Shown: piece by piece, positions 25,700-37,764 of the stretch
Numbering within the stretch: position 1 is the stretch's first letter
How the letters are laid out: each line of letters begins with the position of its first letter
DNA from: Cyclospora cayetanensis
Taxonomy: Eukaryota; Apicomplexa; Conoidasida; Eucoccidiorida; Eimeriidae
Direction: 5' to 3'
DNA length: 64,000 nucleotides
NCBI RefSeq assembly: GCF_002999335.1
Contig: NW_020312120.1
Span: forward strand, 1 to 64,000
The notes under the pieces: generated by a model
What the model was told of the DNA's origin: nothing
Database searches by the model: none
Seen by the model: only the letters and a program-made list of their open reading frames with translations
Program-made: the position numbers and the translations under genes

Positions 25700-27292
25700 T
25701 ACATAGGCTGCTGTTGCTGCTGTGAGTGCTGCTGACCGCTTTCGCTACTCCTGCTGTCCTGCTGGGTGCTGCTACTCCACTGGCTGTCACTGCTCCTCAG
25801 GGAGGAGCACTGGTCCCCATCATTGATTAAAAAGCTGTGGCAGGTAGTGCTGGTGCGGCTGATAGCATTGATGCTGTCTCGTGCACGTTTCGAGATCATC
25901 TGCTGTTGCTGTTGCTGTTGCTGTGTAGCCGCCTGTGTTGCAGCTGCGACCGCGGCTGGTGTCGTACTCGTGGTTCCTGTTTAGGATGCTGCTGCTCTCA
26001 CGGCAAGTAGCATAGGGGTTTCAAACAAAGCCCGTGTGAAATTAAGAGGTCCTTATAGTGCGTCTTGTGCGTCGTCGCTAGCGGCACTGCCAGCAGCCGC
26101 TGTACCAGTGGCAGTGCAGAGTATACGCTTATAGCTCCGGTCACACGATAATCCCTCGCAAGCTGCGTCTAAAGACCCGGCTTTATTGAGCACCAAGGGG
26201 CGGAGGTGCGACACTGAGAGGTGTCCTGCCGCGCCTTCCGATGGCTTCAAGACACCAGCCAGCGCATTCAGCACTCGCATTCCTGGTATGCACTTTGCCG
26301 ACGTTAAACCCCAGCTACAGCGCAATTCATAATAAGGAAAAACAGTATTTTGATGAAAAAAGCAAAATAGCGATAACAATAGCTAAAAGCACACAGTTAC
26401 TGAGTACGGTCAGTCCCCTCGGCGGCCTGGGAAATTATTGCGCTCAAGCGTGAAACTCAAACCCTAACGCTGAACCTGTAGTCTCTGAAGCTCCTAAATG
26501 GCGTATTCAGAGACATAGAGTGAAAGAAGGACGGCGTTAAAGCTGAGCAACGTACTGTGGAGCATGGCGACGATGCTGCACGATCGACACACGTACGCAG
26601 TCGGGCTTCCACATTGCCCCTATAGGGGGGCAACTCCATAAGGCTTAGAGTAGAAAACTCGAAGATTTGCAAGCTGAAGGGTGGATGGAGCGGTGGTGAG
26701 CTCTCAGAGAGGCAGAGAGGGCCTGGGAATCCTGGGTACGCTGCACTGTTAGCCCGTACATCAGCTGAATCTCCAAATAAGCAGCTGCTGCATCTTAGCT
26801 TCACAGCTGTGCTTGAGAATGATCATGCAGTCTGCACTAGGTGTTTGGCGTGTAGCTTTGAAGGGCTTAGACCCAAACATTTAAGGTTTTTCTCTTAACC
26901 AACGTAGGCTTCGCTGCCTTGACCTGGACGCTGGACCCTAGCCACAACCACTATGAGTTGCTGCCCGCTGATCCATAAACCCTTAACCCCGTTGCCTGTG
27001 GCTCCGCAAACCCCTTTTTTAGCTTCTACAATGGGCAGCATTCAACTTGCTTTCTTTGCCAGATCTCAACGTGAAACCTCTACTCAATCCAGAGCCTATG
27101 CATAATAAGGCGCACGTAAACCCTACCCCAGAACAGCCTATGTCCTACACATGGAGGAGTAGCTCAAATACTTGCGCTTTAGACCTCATTCCCAAAATAC
27201 CACAGATGTGCCGGAAGAAAACATAAAGGCTAGCTATGGTAACCTAGATTGCCACCTGCAGAGCCCAGAACTTTACCGGGCCAAGTTTTGCT
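25700..27292. other. Intergenic, telomere-like heptamers, no gene
   Basis: Contains CTG runs near 25700-25930 and telomere-like words (aaaccctaac near 26458, acccttaacc near 26979). No exon chain found on either strand. Confidence 0.45.
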
Positions 27293-27757
27293 ATGGAGCT
27301 TTCTGCTACACTAATATTTATATGTAAACGAGTTGAGATTGGACTATTTCATTGGTCTTTTCTTGCTTCTGACTTGCCGCAGAAGAGCTATCGCGCCATA
27401 TATGCGAGGACCCAGCGTTGCTGGTGTCCCCCGTACAAACTAAGTGCAGCTACAAATGAACGCTCGCAGTGCTCAATAGACATTACAGCAACTCGCGTCG
27501 TAGCCGTCCCTCTCACCTCATGTGAAAGCACTGAGGGGCCCAGGCAGGCGAGACTCTTCCCGAACGCCGTAACTTTTTGTCAAGCTGGAACCATGTTCAG
27601 ACTTAAGTATCTCCCAACAGAGACGTTAGGGGAGACGTTAGACACAGAAGACTACATCTTATTATATCAAGTTAATGCTAATTTGCAGTACATAAGTGGT
27701 GCTGACACAAAAAACGAGTGGTCCTTGTTTTTCGGATTCTACAGAAAGCCTTGCTAG
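27293..27757 (+). CDS. Hypothetical 154-residue protein
   Basis: An uninterrupted ATG-to-TAG frame of 154 codons, long for this repeat-rich background and free of homopolymers. The N-terminus has a short hydrophobic stretch (LSATLIFIC). The C-terminal half (about residues 95-150) looks folded, with LDTEDYILLYQV and YISGADTKNEWSLFFGFY, a gD-x-V-x-L-x-x...Y-L pattern seen in beta-trefoil-type domains. That resemblance is only visual. No neighbouring exon could be joined. Confidence 0.4.
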   Translation: MELSATLIFICKRVEIGLFHWSFLASDLPQKSYRAIYARTQRCWCPPYKLSAATNERSQCSIDITATRVVAVPLTSCESTEGPRQARLFPNAVTFCQAGTMFRLKYLPTETLGETLDTEDYILLYQVNANLQYISGADTKNEWSLFFGFYRKPC

Positions 27758-27897
27758 TGTAGTAGAAAGCACCAAAAGTGTAGTTCAGCCAGATTCAGGA
27801 GGGAGAAAGCTCTCTCAGAAAGCACTCAAAAAGTCTTTCTAAAGTTCGCATTGTGTCTGAAGCTAATTATTTCCCTAAGCCCACCTTAAAGGGGGGC

Positions 27898-28377
27898 TTA
27901 GGGTTTCTTGAAGTGTTGTTCTGCTGCAAAGCGCAGCAGTGGCCACTCGCGGTGGACGTACGCCTGCCCATATATCTCTTTGAGCTTGCTTTTGTACTCG
28001 TTCAGTATCTGCTGCTGCTGCTGCTGGAAGAGCAGCTGCTGCGGCCGCTGCATCAAGGTAGCGACCAGCGGCTTCTGTTTTTGCAGCTGCTGCAGCTGCT
28101 GATGCCGCAGCACCAGAGCAGAAGCAGAAGCGGCAAGCCAGCGTTCAATTTTGCTTTTCTGTGCATCAAAGGGTGAAGGAGGCTTGCTGCAGAGCGGCCC
28201 CGCAGAGGGCGATATGGTCCTTCTCCCCTTGTCGTTCGTGGCAAAACCGCGCGCGCACACCAACTCTCCCGCTGCAGCCTTGATTTGCACGGGTAGCTCT
28301 GAACAGAAGGGGAGGGTGAGAGGTGGATGCACTGAAACCCGCGCATGCCCAAGGCAGAAAAGAGTGGCGGAAGCCAT
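27898..28377 (-). CDS. Gln-rich basic protein, possibly mitochondrial
   Basis: Intact ATG-to-stop frame of 159 residues. The N-terminal 60 residues are hydrophobic/basic with few acids and contain CARGFATNDKGRR, reminiscent of a mitochondrial presequence and its cleavage site. Residues 80-130 are a Gln/Leu/Arg-rich helix with a QQQQQQ run, and the last 35 (YKSKLKEIYGQAYVHREW...) form a charged, conserved-looking tail. Size and architecture would fit a mitoribosomal or ATP-synthase accessory subunit, but no family is identified. An acceptor-like cttctgttcag near residue 28 leaves open that this is a 3' exon of a longer gene. Confidence 0.5.
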   Translation of the reverse strand: MASATLFCLGHARVSVHPPLTLPFCSELPVQIKAAAGELVCARGFATNDKGRRTISPSAGPLCSKPPSPFDAQKSKIERWLAASASALVLRHQQLQQLQKQKPLVATLMQRPQQLLFQQQQQQILNEYKSKLKEIYGQAYVHREWPLLRFAAEQHFKKP

Positions 28378-29075
28378 CTCCTTGACTATCTACCCCAAAC
28401 TCCTGCGGTGGGCAGCATCAGGCTGTTCCAGCCTCCCAGAAGCACACGGCATGCCAAAAATCAGTCAGACCACCCCAAAGGGGTGAGTAGAGAGGCTAAG
28501 GGATCCGGGCCAGGGGCAAGTGCCATCGGATTTCTGTTAAAACCACGTTATGCCAGAATTTGCTGGGGCCAGTGGTCTTCTTACGAGAGTCTCGATGTTT
28601 CCACTGCAGTCTCGATGGCAGAGTTTGATTCGGGATTCCACGAGAACGCAACGGTCGCACGCGGGGTAGGGCCCCGAGGGGGCCCCCCGGAGAGTTCCTG
28701 CTCATGGCTACTACCCCGCTGCTGCTGGTGCAGCATTCTCTACTGGGGCTGCATGGGTGGTTACGGTGGGGTTGTCGCCACATAATTCGAGTTCTTCCAT
28801 GAGGCAAAGTTCGCAAAGAAACATTTAATGGTTTCTATGGTGTCTTTGACTCTGCTAATAGACTGACGTCGGCCGAAGGCCGAAGGTTCCAGTGCTGCCC
28901 ACCACGAGGGTTCATGATTCACAGTTCAGACTTTATCCTGCGGAGTTCCTTTTGCAAGGGCCAGCTCCTTGCTTCCTTCTTTCGGTTCAAAGGCGTGCGC
29001 GCCTTCTCCCCTTGTGTTGCTGCCTAGGGTCTCTCGCTTGCGCTTTATGGTTTACAGAGTGTGTGGCTAAACGCA

Positions 29076-32000
29076 ATGCCGCATGCCTCCCGATCCAGCG
29101 AGGCTCACCGGCCCTTGGGCTTGTTGGGGAGGTTCCCACACCCAATTTCGGTGTACGGACAAATCCCCTCATCACCCAGCGCGCAGGTGGATGTCTTTGA
29201 AGCCGCAACAGCTCACCGGCTCCGCGGTAAGCAAACCAGCAAACTCCACACTCTACCCCAGGCATACTCTGATTCCCATCGCAGATCCCTGCGCTGCACT
29301 TCGGCGTTCAGAGGCCCGGCCTTAAAGCAGTGTTCTAGGGCTGGGGATTCTTTGGGTTCACCGATTTAGAGTTACGGATGTCCGTAAAACTGGCGCTTAG
29401 GGGTTTGCGGTGTCTGCGCAGTGTTGCACTTCCTCGACGAAAAGTTCGGGTTGGACTCTTCTACAAACCCCGCCCTTTTGCGAAGCACACCTGGCACGCC
29501 TGCAGCAGCTGCAGGAGCTGTAGCACCAACCGCAACACCCACCAAGCCGCTCTATGTGCAGCTGGAGGAGATGCTGCAGGAGGGGGGGCTGATGCTACCG
29601 CCTGCAGCCTCGGCAACAGCTACTGAAGCCCAGAGGCAGGAAGTTTCGGAAAGAGACTGCGTGTCGCACTTTGCCCTCCGCCTAGCGTGAGCTTTAAAAC
29701 GCCTGGAGCACCCGATTACACCATTAACGCAAACCGTATGGATTGCTTGTGTGGAGCGCTTGGCCGTCAAGTGTTGCGCGTCCCGCGCACTGAACACACT
29801 TCTCAGGTTGCGGCTTAGAGGCTTTGGACGTTTCATGGCATGACGGATTTTGTGATGCAGATTCAGCCGGGACCGTGATAAGCAGCGCTGGCTGATCCAG
29901 CAAGAAAGTCGTCTCTTGATGTATCGCTTCGGTAAATCCAAGCCATCTTTCAAGCTTTCTTTCTGTCTTGTGTCTATGGGTGGCTGTGGCCGTCTGTCTG
30001 TGCACCCAGATACTCCGAAGGCTTCAGAGTTTGGGATGTCTTTTTTTGCGCAGAGAGACTCTGCGCTTTCAGGGACTTGAGCGATGGAACCCTTAGCTTG
30101 GTTTCAAGTTTCCTGCAGCAGGAAGGCCTTCACTATGCCACTGTGAGGCATGACAGCCGTACGAGCTACCCTGATGTGGTGCGGATGTTCTCTGCGGGCT
30201 CTTGGTCGCAGTCGGTCTGTGCATGCAGCGAGAAGGACAAGTGTTTAGAGCTAACTGTGCTTGCAGGTGCCGCGCCCTAGAGATCCTGTGGCAAACTCGG
30301 CGGCTGAGCGATTGTGGAGAAAAGCCACTTCCTTCCTTAGGGGGCCTTTCGCCCAGCAAGTTCAGCAGCTCTACATTGTAAGCCTCAAGGGGAGTCAGGG
30401 TGCTAGACGATGAAGGGGGAAGGGGAATGTTGGGAGCGAGAAGGCGGCAGCGGCATCGTTCGTAGGACACCCACCCGCCTACAAGAGGCCATGAGGCTGC
30501 GAATCTGCTACAACGGCTACTGCAGATTTCGCTTTCGAGTTCTGTGCGTGTGGTGCTTTCTAAGGTCCCGTGTTTCCCAGATGCAGGACAGCTCGTTCGG
30601 AATCGTCGCGTGTATATCCAGAGTAAGGGCACATAATGCAGCGTTGAAACGGGCACATAATATAGCGTTAAGGGCTCGTGCATGACTTTCCTTTTTGCGG
30701 ATTGCCGGCCCCCCTCTCCACCAAAGCGAGTCAACAGCCCCTCTGAACTCGGGGGAACCATACGCCTTACGGGTGTTTTCCTGCAGATATGATGGCCTAC
30801 GTGCCCGATACAGAGCTAGATGCCGTCATTTGCGGGAAGCTTCGGTTAGCTGTCGCGACACCCAGCGAGCTCGGAGCCGTAGAGGACCCTCCAGGCGTCT
30901 TTTTAACCCGAAAAGCAGCAGTTCATGCTTTCGACACGCACTTGTTATTCCTATCCAGGCTCAACTAGGGCTCGAGTTCTGAACTTCGTGCTGGGTGTTT
31001 GCAGGGGGGCAATGACCAAGTCCTTTGAATTGCTAGAAGGGCGCCAAGTCGCGCTACAGGTGTGCTTTCAGTGTATGCCCCACTGCAAAGAAGCAGCACT
31101 GGAGAAATCAGATGCGCACGACCCACTGTTTGGGGTCTACTAGCATTTGCAGGCTGTCTGATGCATGGGGTTTGCCTGCAGAATTCCGTTTTCTCGGACT
31201 CTAGAGTTGGCAAGCTGCTTACTGCGGCGCCCACTGTCTACTTGGGTAAGCGAGCCATACGTTCGACAAACTTGAGACTTTTACTCCCCTGTCACTGCTG
31301 ATAGATCGCATAACGCAGTGACAGGGTGCACGTATAAGGCATAAGTTTACAGGGTGCAGAGATTGTCCGCAGGCAGAGATTTCAACAAAAACGTTGCGGA
31401 GAGTACTGAGGAGCGCCTGACGCCCCAGTCTATAAAACTGGTCAGAGTTCTGAAAGATTACCAAAGCCTTGTTTTCTCGCCAGACGCATGGAGACAAAAG
31501 CCTGAAATCTATTCTTCAGAGCCACTTACGGGGGCGGGCGCACGGGGGGAAGGGGCATTTTGTAGAGCTGCTGCGTCTGCTTACAGGTGTGGAAGGACTC
31601 CTTTCCTCCTTGCATGCGGCGCCTCTACGAGAGCTACATGTGAGACGGGGCCCCCCATCCCAATTGCCTCCTCAACATCGATCTCTAGCTCCCTCGAGCT
31701 CTGCATCCCTGCATATATATACATATCTTGCCTTTCTAAGCCTTGCCTTGCTGCCGTTGCAGGGCAGAGCACCACCTGCGTCATGGAGGTCGCATGCAGT
31801 TGTGGCTCTTCTTTAAGGTAAGCATCGACAAAACAGAATAGGAAGTAACTGCCGAAATAACGTAAGAGGCAGAAACAATGGTTACGGACGCGTCGAGGCT
31901 TGCGGTGTAGGGAGCCGGGATGACCCTGGAAGAAAACCTTCAATTCAACCGACAAGTTTGGAGGGAAGCACAAAAATTCGAAAAGGAGTATGGTTCCAGC

Positions 32001-32391
32001 CTTAAGCCCGCGTCGGCATATACGCCCTCTGACGCAGCTACTCTGTGGTCTTTGTGGGCAATGTGCGAACCCTCGAGCTTGCATGACGCTTCAAAGTGCA
32101 ACACTTGCGACTCAGGCATGCGTATAACGTCCGGCACATGTACGGTCTCGAGGGGAAGCGGACGAACTACGCCCCCATGCGATGCACCCAAATCATCAAT
32201 GGCAGCGTCATCGGGGTAAATCGCAATTTTTAATTATAAAGCTGCAAGTGGCATGCCGAGGGGCTTCTTGCTCTTGTTTTGCCGACAGTCAACTAGGAGG
32301 GTGCGCTGACCGCAGTCATTAGCAGTATTGAAGAGCCTGTCACCATTAGCTGGTTCCGCAAGCCCGCCCTCAACAAAGAGATCTTGCACAT

Positions 32392-32472
<81 letters not shown>

Positions 32473-33082
32473 GTAGGCTCCTGGAACGGGAGATTACCAT
32501 GGCTGCCCCTTCAAGCATTTTGACACCAAGAGGCTTCAAAAGCTTTTGGAAGACTGGGGCCTGACGTGTACGTCCACCCAGAGCGCTGATTATTTTCCTA
32601 ACGCCTCATCGGAATTTGCACGCTCCCCTTTGGATCTCCCAGGTCGCAGTGTTTTCCGAAAGCCGTAGGCTCTGTCGGTGGAATTACTGTTTTGAGTGCA
32701 GACAAGCAAGCCCAAGCAGTGCTGCAACTTAAAGAGTGTGGTGATCTCCAGCTCGCATGCAAGGAATATTTCTTGCAAACGCATCCAGGAAGCGCTGGTG
32801 AGGCGGCTTGAACCCCAAGTGCTGCAGCCCGGTTGGTGCCGACCTTTGTTCACCTCATGATATGCTACTGCGCAGCAACACGTATGTACAGCAGGGGGGT
32901 GCGGTTGTTAATGCTCTGCAGGTGATGACGTTGGCAACCACCCCAACGCGTTTTTCGCTGCATCCCGACGTTATGCAGCAGCTGTCTCAGCACACCCCCC
33001 TCCTGCTGGCGCGTCAAAGAGGCAACAGCCAGAAGCAGGTGCACCAGCAAGGCAGCAGGGGGCAAGTGACACGCCAGCATAG
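29076..33082 (+). CDS. DNA primase large subunit (PriL/PRIM2)
   Basis: Regulatory subunit of the primase that, with PriS and DNA polymerase alpha, makes RNA primers in the nucleus. Exons I can place: 29076-29226, 29422-29686, 29867-29931, 30054-30142, 30267-30377, 30592-30622, 30787-about 30930, about 31205-31245, about 31373-31440, 31484-31586, 31915-31987, 32116-32215, 32477-32642, 32702-32797, 32922-33082. Phases agree except around 30.9-31.4 kb, which is unresolved. Family blocks: VFEAATAHRLRVL (N-terminal); DCVSHFALRLA then KQRWLIQQESRLLMYRF; LVRNRRVYIQ; AYVPDTELDAVI; AGMTLEENLQF; AYNVRHMYGLEGKRTNYAP; GDYHGCPFKHFD; LQLACKEYF; GNHPNAFFAASRRY. Three of the four Fe-S cluster cysteines are visible (MRCTQII, HGCPF, LACKEY); the first (normally FPPCM) was not located. 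There is an extra about 20-residue insertion between the third and fourth ligands. The tail is Pro/Ala/Gln-rich. The intron at 32216-32476 holds a long TG repeat. Confidence 0.85.
32396..32474. repeat. (TG)n microsatellite inside a PriL intron
   Basis: About 65 bp of pure TG followed by TATG units, directly upstream of the acceptor gtgtag at 32476. It effectively forms the 3' part of the intron in place of a pyrimidine tract. Its length may vary between strains. Confidence 0.95.
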
Positions 33083-34207
33083 GAATCTGTGCCGGCAAGG
33101 GCTGCGTTCCGCAGCCAAAGAGCATGAATAATGTACGAGCTGCTTCGCAATGTGAATCCTGGCTCATACAGAAACGGCAGCAGCAGGAACAGCGGCTGCT
33201 GCTACACAGATTGCCATGCGAATACGACTAGCTGGTTTCCTGGCTGCCGTCTAGCTTGTGCAAAGTAAAAAGGCAAAGGCTTATTGAGGAAGTCTTTTCC
33301 ACAGACAGCTGCACGCGTCTCCACACTGGAGCCACCGCAGCTGTTGCGGCTGTCTGAGCTCCAAAAAAAGTGCGGACACGGTGGAAAATCAGAGTGCACC
33401 TCTGGCCAGCGCTTAGTCCCTCGCTAGCCAACCAGATAGCGGCGCAGCTGATCCGAGGTCTTTTTAAGAACTAACCTCGCTAGCTGGTCTCTTGTCAATG
33501 CAAGGCACTCACCGCGGCCAGTGCCCATCAGAAAACGCTAGCTAGATAGACACACATGCAAACACGCAGTCAATTGAATAACCAAAGGCAGATAACTAGA
33601 AGCGTGGCTAGGTCCCTGGGTGAGAAACTGTTTAAAGGGGAACTTTGCTTTGCAGTTTGCTAGCCAATCATCTGGCTCAGCTTGCCCACGCCCCTAAACA
33701 GCTGACCGGCACGCGGCGCGATTGAGTACTTACCAGTTGCCAGCAAGTCCTTCCGCCCGCCTCCCTAGCCACACGGCTAGCCACCGGCCTAACTAACCAA
33801 CTCGATCCCCAGCAAGCTAGCTACATTGCACAGGGCTAGCTGCTTTTCTATCTACGCAAAAGAATAGCCGGTACCCACCCGGGCGGCTGGCTCGCTAGCC
33901 AGCCGGTTAGACAGCTGCTAGCTAACTGGCTAGCTAGGTAGCACTGGCTGTCTTTAGTAGTGAAGGAACTTGCGGCTCTCCGCATCCTTCGCTACAACGG
34001 GTGGGCCCACTCCCCCAAGCCTGCTTCCAGCCACGATTTTATCTCCTGCGGCCTGCGAATATGAACATCGTAAGGCTCACTCACTGCCCACTGGAATGCG
34101 CGCTCGCAGGTTCACATGGCTAGTTCAGCAAAAACAGGCAGCTAACCAACTGACCGAGGCTCAAATGCACTACTAGCGCCCTAAAGACAGTCGATTACAG
34201 CTAAGTG
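33083..34207. repeat. Convergent intergenic region rich in CTAGC/GCTAG words
   Basis: Lies between the 3' ends of PriL (+) and the PS decarboxylase gene (-). From about 33420 to 33950 the words gctagc, ctagc and gctagct recur more than a dozen times in an irregular, partly palindromic array (for example cacggctagccaccgg near 33770 and tgctagctaactggctagc near 33916). No coding potential seen. It may be a decayed simple repeat or hold both 3' ends. Confidence 0.6.
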
Positions 34208-36575
34208 TCAAAGCTTCCGTACCACGGAGAACTCGAAGTCCTGTGGAGCCTCGAATACCAAGACAATTGTGCTGCCAAGTCGGAACTCCCCCACGTGGGC
34301 GCCAACCTCAAAGTCTAGTGGCTTGTCTGCAAAAAGCAAGAAGAGACACAGGCGGGTAGTGGTATTTGGAGCGGCTTGGCATGCGCGCACTAGAGGAAGA
34401 AAGCGGATACCCGGGGAGAGGAGCAGCACGCAAGCCTTGTAGCTGTACTGCGGCCCCGAAGTTGTTACGGTATATGGTTTAGAAGCCCTCACACGAAGTA
34501 CACTGATGCGTAGATTTACGTGCACACATGATGTTAGATATATGGTTGGCTACCTCTAAAAGTTTTGATCTCAACATCGCCGCCTAAATGTCTCAGTACC
34601 ACCCGGTCTTGATTGGTCGTCAGATCCTGTGTTGCAAAAAACGAGAAAAGCACAAACCCTACTAGGCCTATCACATAAACGTACATACACTCAAAATCCC
34701 CGTAGCTAAGGAAGACGCGTAAGAAGCGGCATTCCTTTTGCCAGGAGACCTACGGAGCACAATTCCGGGTGTACAAAAGCGAAATGAATGATCACCAAGG
34801 TGCAGCGGCCATACACCCCCGAGAATTAGTCAAGCAAGACGGAAGCTTGGGGTTGAGACCCAAGGGTTCTTACGGGTTCCTTTTCAAGGCGAATATTCCC
34901 GACATTGCAGGCGGCAACAGCTCCGAGGTGCAAGCTGCCACCCGCCCAGCTACCGCTGAGCACTACGCGCTCTTGCACACTGAAGATATCCTAAACAGAA
35001 AGCCACGACCTCGCGTATACCCATGCCCTGAAGTCTTGCGAGCCAACAGCCACCGCTTTGCCGCAACGGGTGCTACCGTACAGCCGCTCCCCCATACCCC
35101 AACGCACGCTACAGGCGTTTACGGCGTACATTGAATCTGGAGAGGAAGGATCTGAAGACGGGGAGACACTCGCCATGCATGTGCCTCCGGACGGTTTGCG
35201 AGAAGTTGCAGGGCGCGTGGAAGTGGTGGTAATGGTGTGGCGCCAAGTGGAGCACGCAGTACATGAGCTGTAAGAAAGGTCACAAACATGGGTATTCTAA
35301 GAACACTTGTAGCGCTAGCACACGTAGGCATGTATGTATATGCATGCATCACTCAGAGCACGTGCAGTACGCCAGTGGCGCCACGACCCCTAATAACAGC
35401 AACATCCGCATCCAGATCAATACCAGGAACGCACTTTATGATTTTCCCTCGCCTGCGGTGTAACACCGAGAAAGGCCTTGAGGCTGTACGTTGCGCCCTT
35501 CACTTGCGGAACACGATCTCCCGATACAACGCCGGCAACAGAGACGGTGCAGTCACAGGGGCTCACCTAAAGCACACAATCATGCAGAAAGACGCGTAAA
35601 TTCTGAGCGCGCACGCGTACACTCGAATCCAAGCACACAGCCAGCCAACCGCCCCCCCCAGGAGATTCCCTTCCAACACACACACAAGCATCTGGACCGT
35701 AGCTTTCACCCTCACTTACCATGGCGAGAGGCGCCAGGTCCATCACTTCCCTTGCTCTGTCCTTCAGCGTGCGGCAAAACAGCTGCCCAAAGGACTCATA
35801 CGCCTCGAGCGGGTAGCGACTGTCAGCTGCCGCCGACGGCTGCATATGCAGACAAGACACGTTCTTAGGACGTATGCTCTTGAATTCCTTCGCCCTCGAC
35901 AGCCAGCGCGGAAGTAAGCCGCGATGCCTGTGACCCCGTAAAACCCCCTCCTTTTAGCAAGGGTTTGAAGTTAGAGGAAAGGGGCTTAGAGTTTGGACCT
36001 GCAGATGAAGGAAAACCGAGGTGAAGAGAGGCCGGAGAGATGTCGGGATACGCCACGACATCAGGCGCCCCATAAGGCGGGAACGCGCACGACCGAAGAC
36101 GAGCCTCAGACAAAAAAGCTGAAAAAAACATGCAATTTATATATCGAACCCCATGCCGTTCACCCCCAGACTCTGGCTAGAAAAGTGGGCCTCCCAGGAG
36201 CTCTCGAGGCGAATACAAACACAAGACAGGAATGCTGCCAAATATGGACTCGAGCTGTGCATCTTTTTCATGGCGCTTGTGTGTGCGCGTGCGCTCTCTA
36301 TGCACCCACACAGCGTTTTCGCCTTCGCATCCCAAGTCACGGTTTCCCGCTCAAGCAGACCCTTCCTCCCCGCCATCCCATTATCTTGACCAGTACCCCG
36401 TCTTTACCTTGTTCGGTGCCTGCACATCCGCGGGATTGCCCGTCACGAATATCGCCTCCTTGAATTTGGTAGCAGCCACCCAAGAGAGGCAGCCTGTGGT
36501 TGCCAGTGCGAGCCCTAGGCTGCGGCTGCCCCTCCAGCGCAGAGAAGGGTTAAGCCAGCGACGAATAATTCTCAT
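34208..36575 (-). CDS. Phosphatidylserine decarboxylase proenzyme
   Basis: Converts phosphatidylserine to phosphatidylethanolamine on a mitochondrial or other membrane. Seven exons in consistent phase: 36575-36408, 35950-35720, 35566-35435, 35267-35130, 34990-34874, 34626-34554, 34326-34208, giving about 325 residues, the usual length. Family blocks: [16 protein letters not shown] (Y-x-S-F-x-x-F-F-x-R-x-L-K); [12 protein letters not shown] (normally sPxDGxV; the catalytic Asp is kept, the Gly is Cys); [33 protein letters not shown] (normally Y-L-A-P-x-D-Y-H-R-F-H-S-P); [21 protein letters not shown]; and [16 protein letters not shown], holding the LGST self-cleavage site whose Ser (codon about 34271-34273) becomes the pyruvoyl group. 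The N-terminal exon carries a hydrophobic stretch that could be a signal anchor or presequence. The join between exons 1 and 2 is the least certain, since the acceptor ctaaaag is weak. Confidence 0.9.
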
Positions 36576-37327
36576 GGTCTTGCGACTGTGTCGGCTGCTG
36601 TCAATGCTGCCGTGGGTAGCGATCGGATGTCGGCTGCCGAGGGTCGATGAGGAGGAGATGCACGACTAGCTACATATGCGGCAAAGCTTGAAGAGGATGC
36701 CTCAGAAGCTGGTTCCCTTCCGCTACTCGTGGTGCTCCAGCACGGTCTGGGATGCTGCGCGAGCAGCAGCCTTCAGGGTTTGCCTTGCTGCTGCCAGTGT
36801 CCTGGTACTAAGACGTAATTCCAAAACATATCAAAAGTCACGATGCACAACATACCATGAAACCAGTTAGGACGATCCGTCCAAGGTTTTGACGCAGCGC
36901 AGCGAATTGGAGGACTCCCAATGCCTGAGGTGTTAGAGAGGCGCTTGATAACCAAATGCCCCAAGCCGCTGCAGCAGCACAGAGGCGACAAGAAGTTGGC
37001 CTTGTGTGAACCAATAGCAGACTGCAGAGAGCAGTAATAAGTATAGTACAACAGCAGTAAACGGCTCACTGCCGAAAAGGTGGTTGCAGCAGCAGCTACG
37101 CGGCAGCCTCCGCCGGAGGTTGGGATGCGATGCATGCTCCTCTAGCTGGAGGCACCTGCTCTTCCTTTTCCTACGCATCATCGCTTCAAAGAAAACCTTT
37201 TGCCGTCTCTCCCGTTTACTCGGCACATCTTCGCGTCCTGCACAGGCGCGCCATCAGCATCTCGTCATTCAACTGCGGCAGCGGCAGCGGCCGCATCAAC
37301 TGTAGCCGACTTTTCCCAATAACAAAA

Positions 37328-37558
37328 ATGACTCATCCTCTCGGTGCTAGCGGCTTCAGTTCGTTGCGTCGCTTTTTGAGCGACGTTTCCCTATTTTATC
37401 GTCCTTGGGTCCCTTTCTCATTCTTCGCCATCCCAACGTTCTGCAACTTGTACGGCATTGTGAAGTTCAACAGGAAGCAGTTTTACGAGAATAAGCCTGT
37501 GGCAGATTACAGTAAATTTGGCGGGCCGAGAGCTGCCGCTTCTGCCGGAGGGCACTGA
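37328..37558 (+). CDS. Small single-TM protein (76 aa), hypothetical
   Basis: Complete ATG-to-TGA frame. Residues 10-40 contain FYRPWVPFSFFAIPTFCNLY, one membrane segment flanked by basic residues, then a short hydrophilic tail (KFNRKQFYENKPVADYSKF). This looks like the small, lineage-specific inner-membrane subunits found in coccidian respiratory complexes, but that is inference from shape only. It is divergent from the PS decarboxylase gene. A 5' exon cannot be ruled out. Confidence 0.4.
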   Translation: MTHPLGASGFSSLRRFLSDVSLFYRPWVPFSFFAIPTFCNLYGIVKFNRKQFYENKPVADYSKFGGPRAAASAGGH

Positions 37559-37764
37559 GGAAGTAAGTAACCCAGCAGATAAACCACCCAACAGTAGCAG
37601 ATGGCGGATACAATAAAACAAGATGGTGGCTCCATTGGGATGCCACCGTTACGGCGAATCCTTGCAGTAGCAAAGGAAGCCTCACTGTGTTGCCAACTGC
37701 CACTACACCCGCAACAGGGCCACTCATAGCAGCGCTGGTGAAGGCTTTCGCAGCTGCAGCAGCA

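Noticed and set aside
34769..35273. Plus-strand frames over the PS decarboxylase exons
   Set aside because: Antisense to exons with clear family motifs and correct splice phases.
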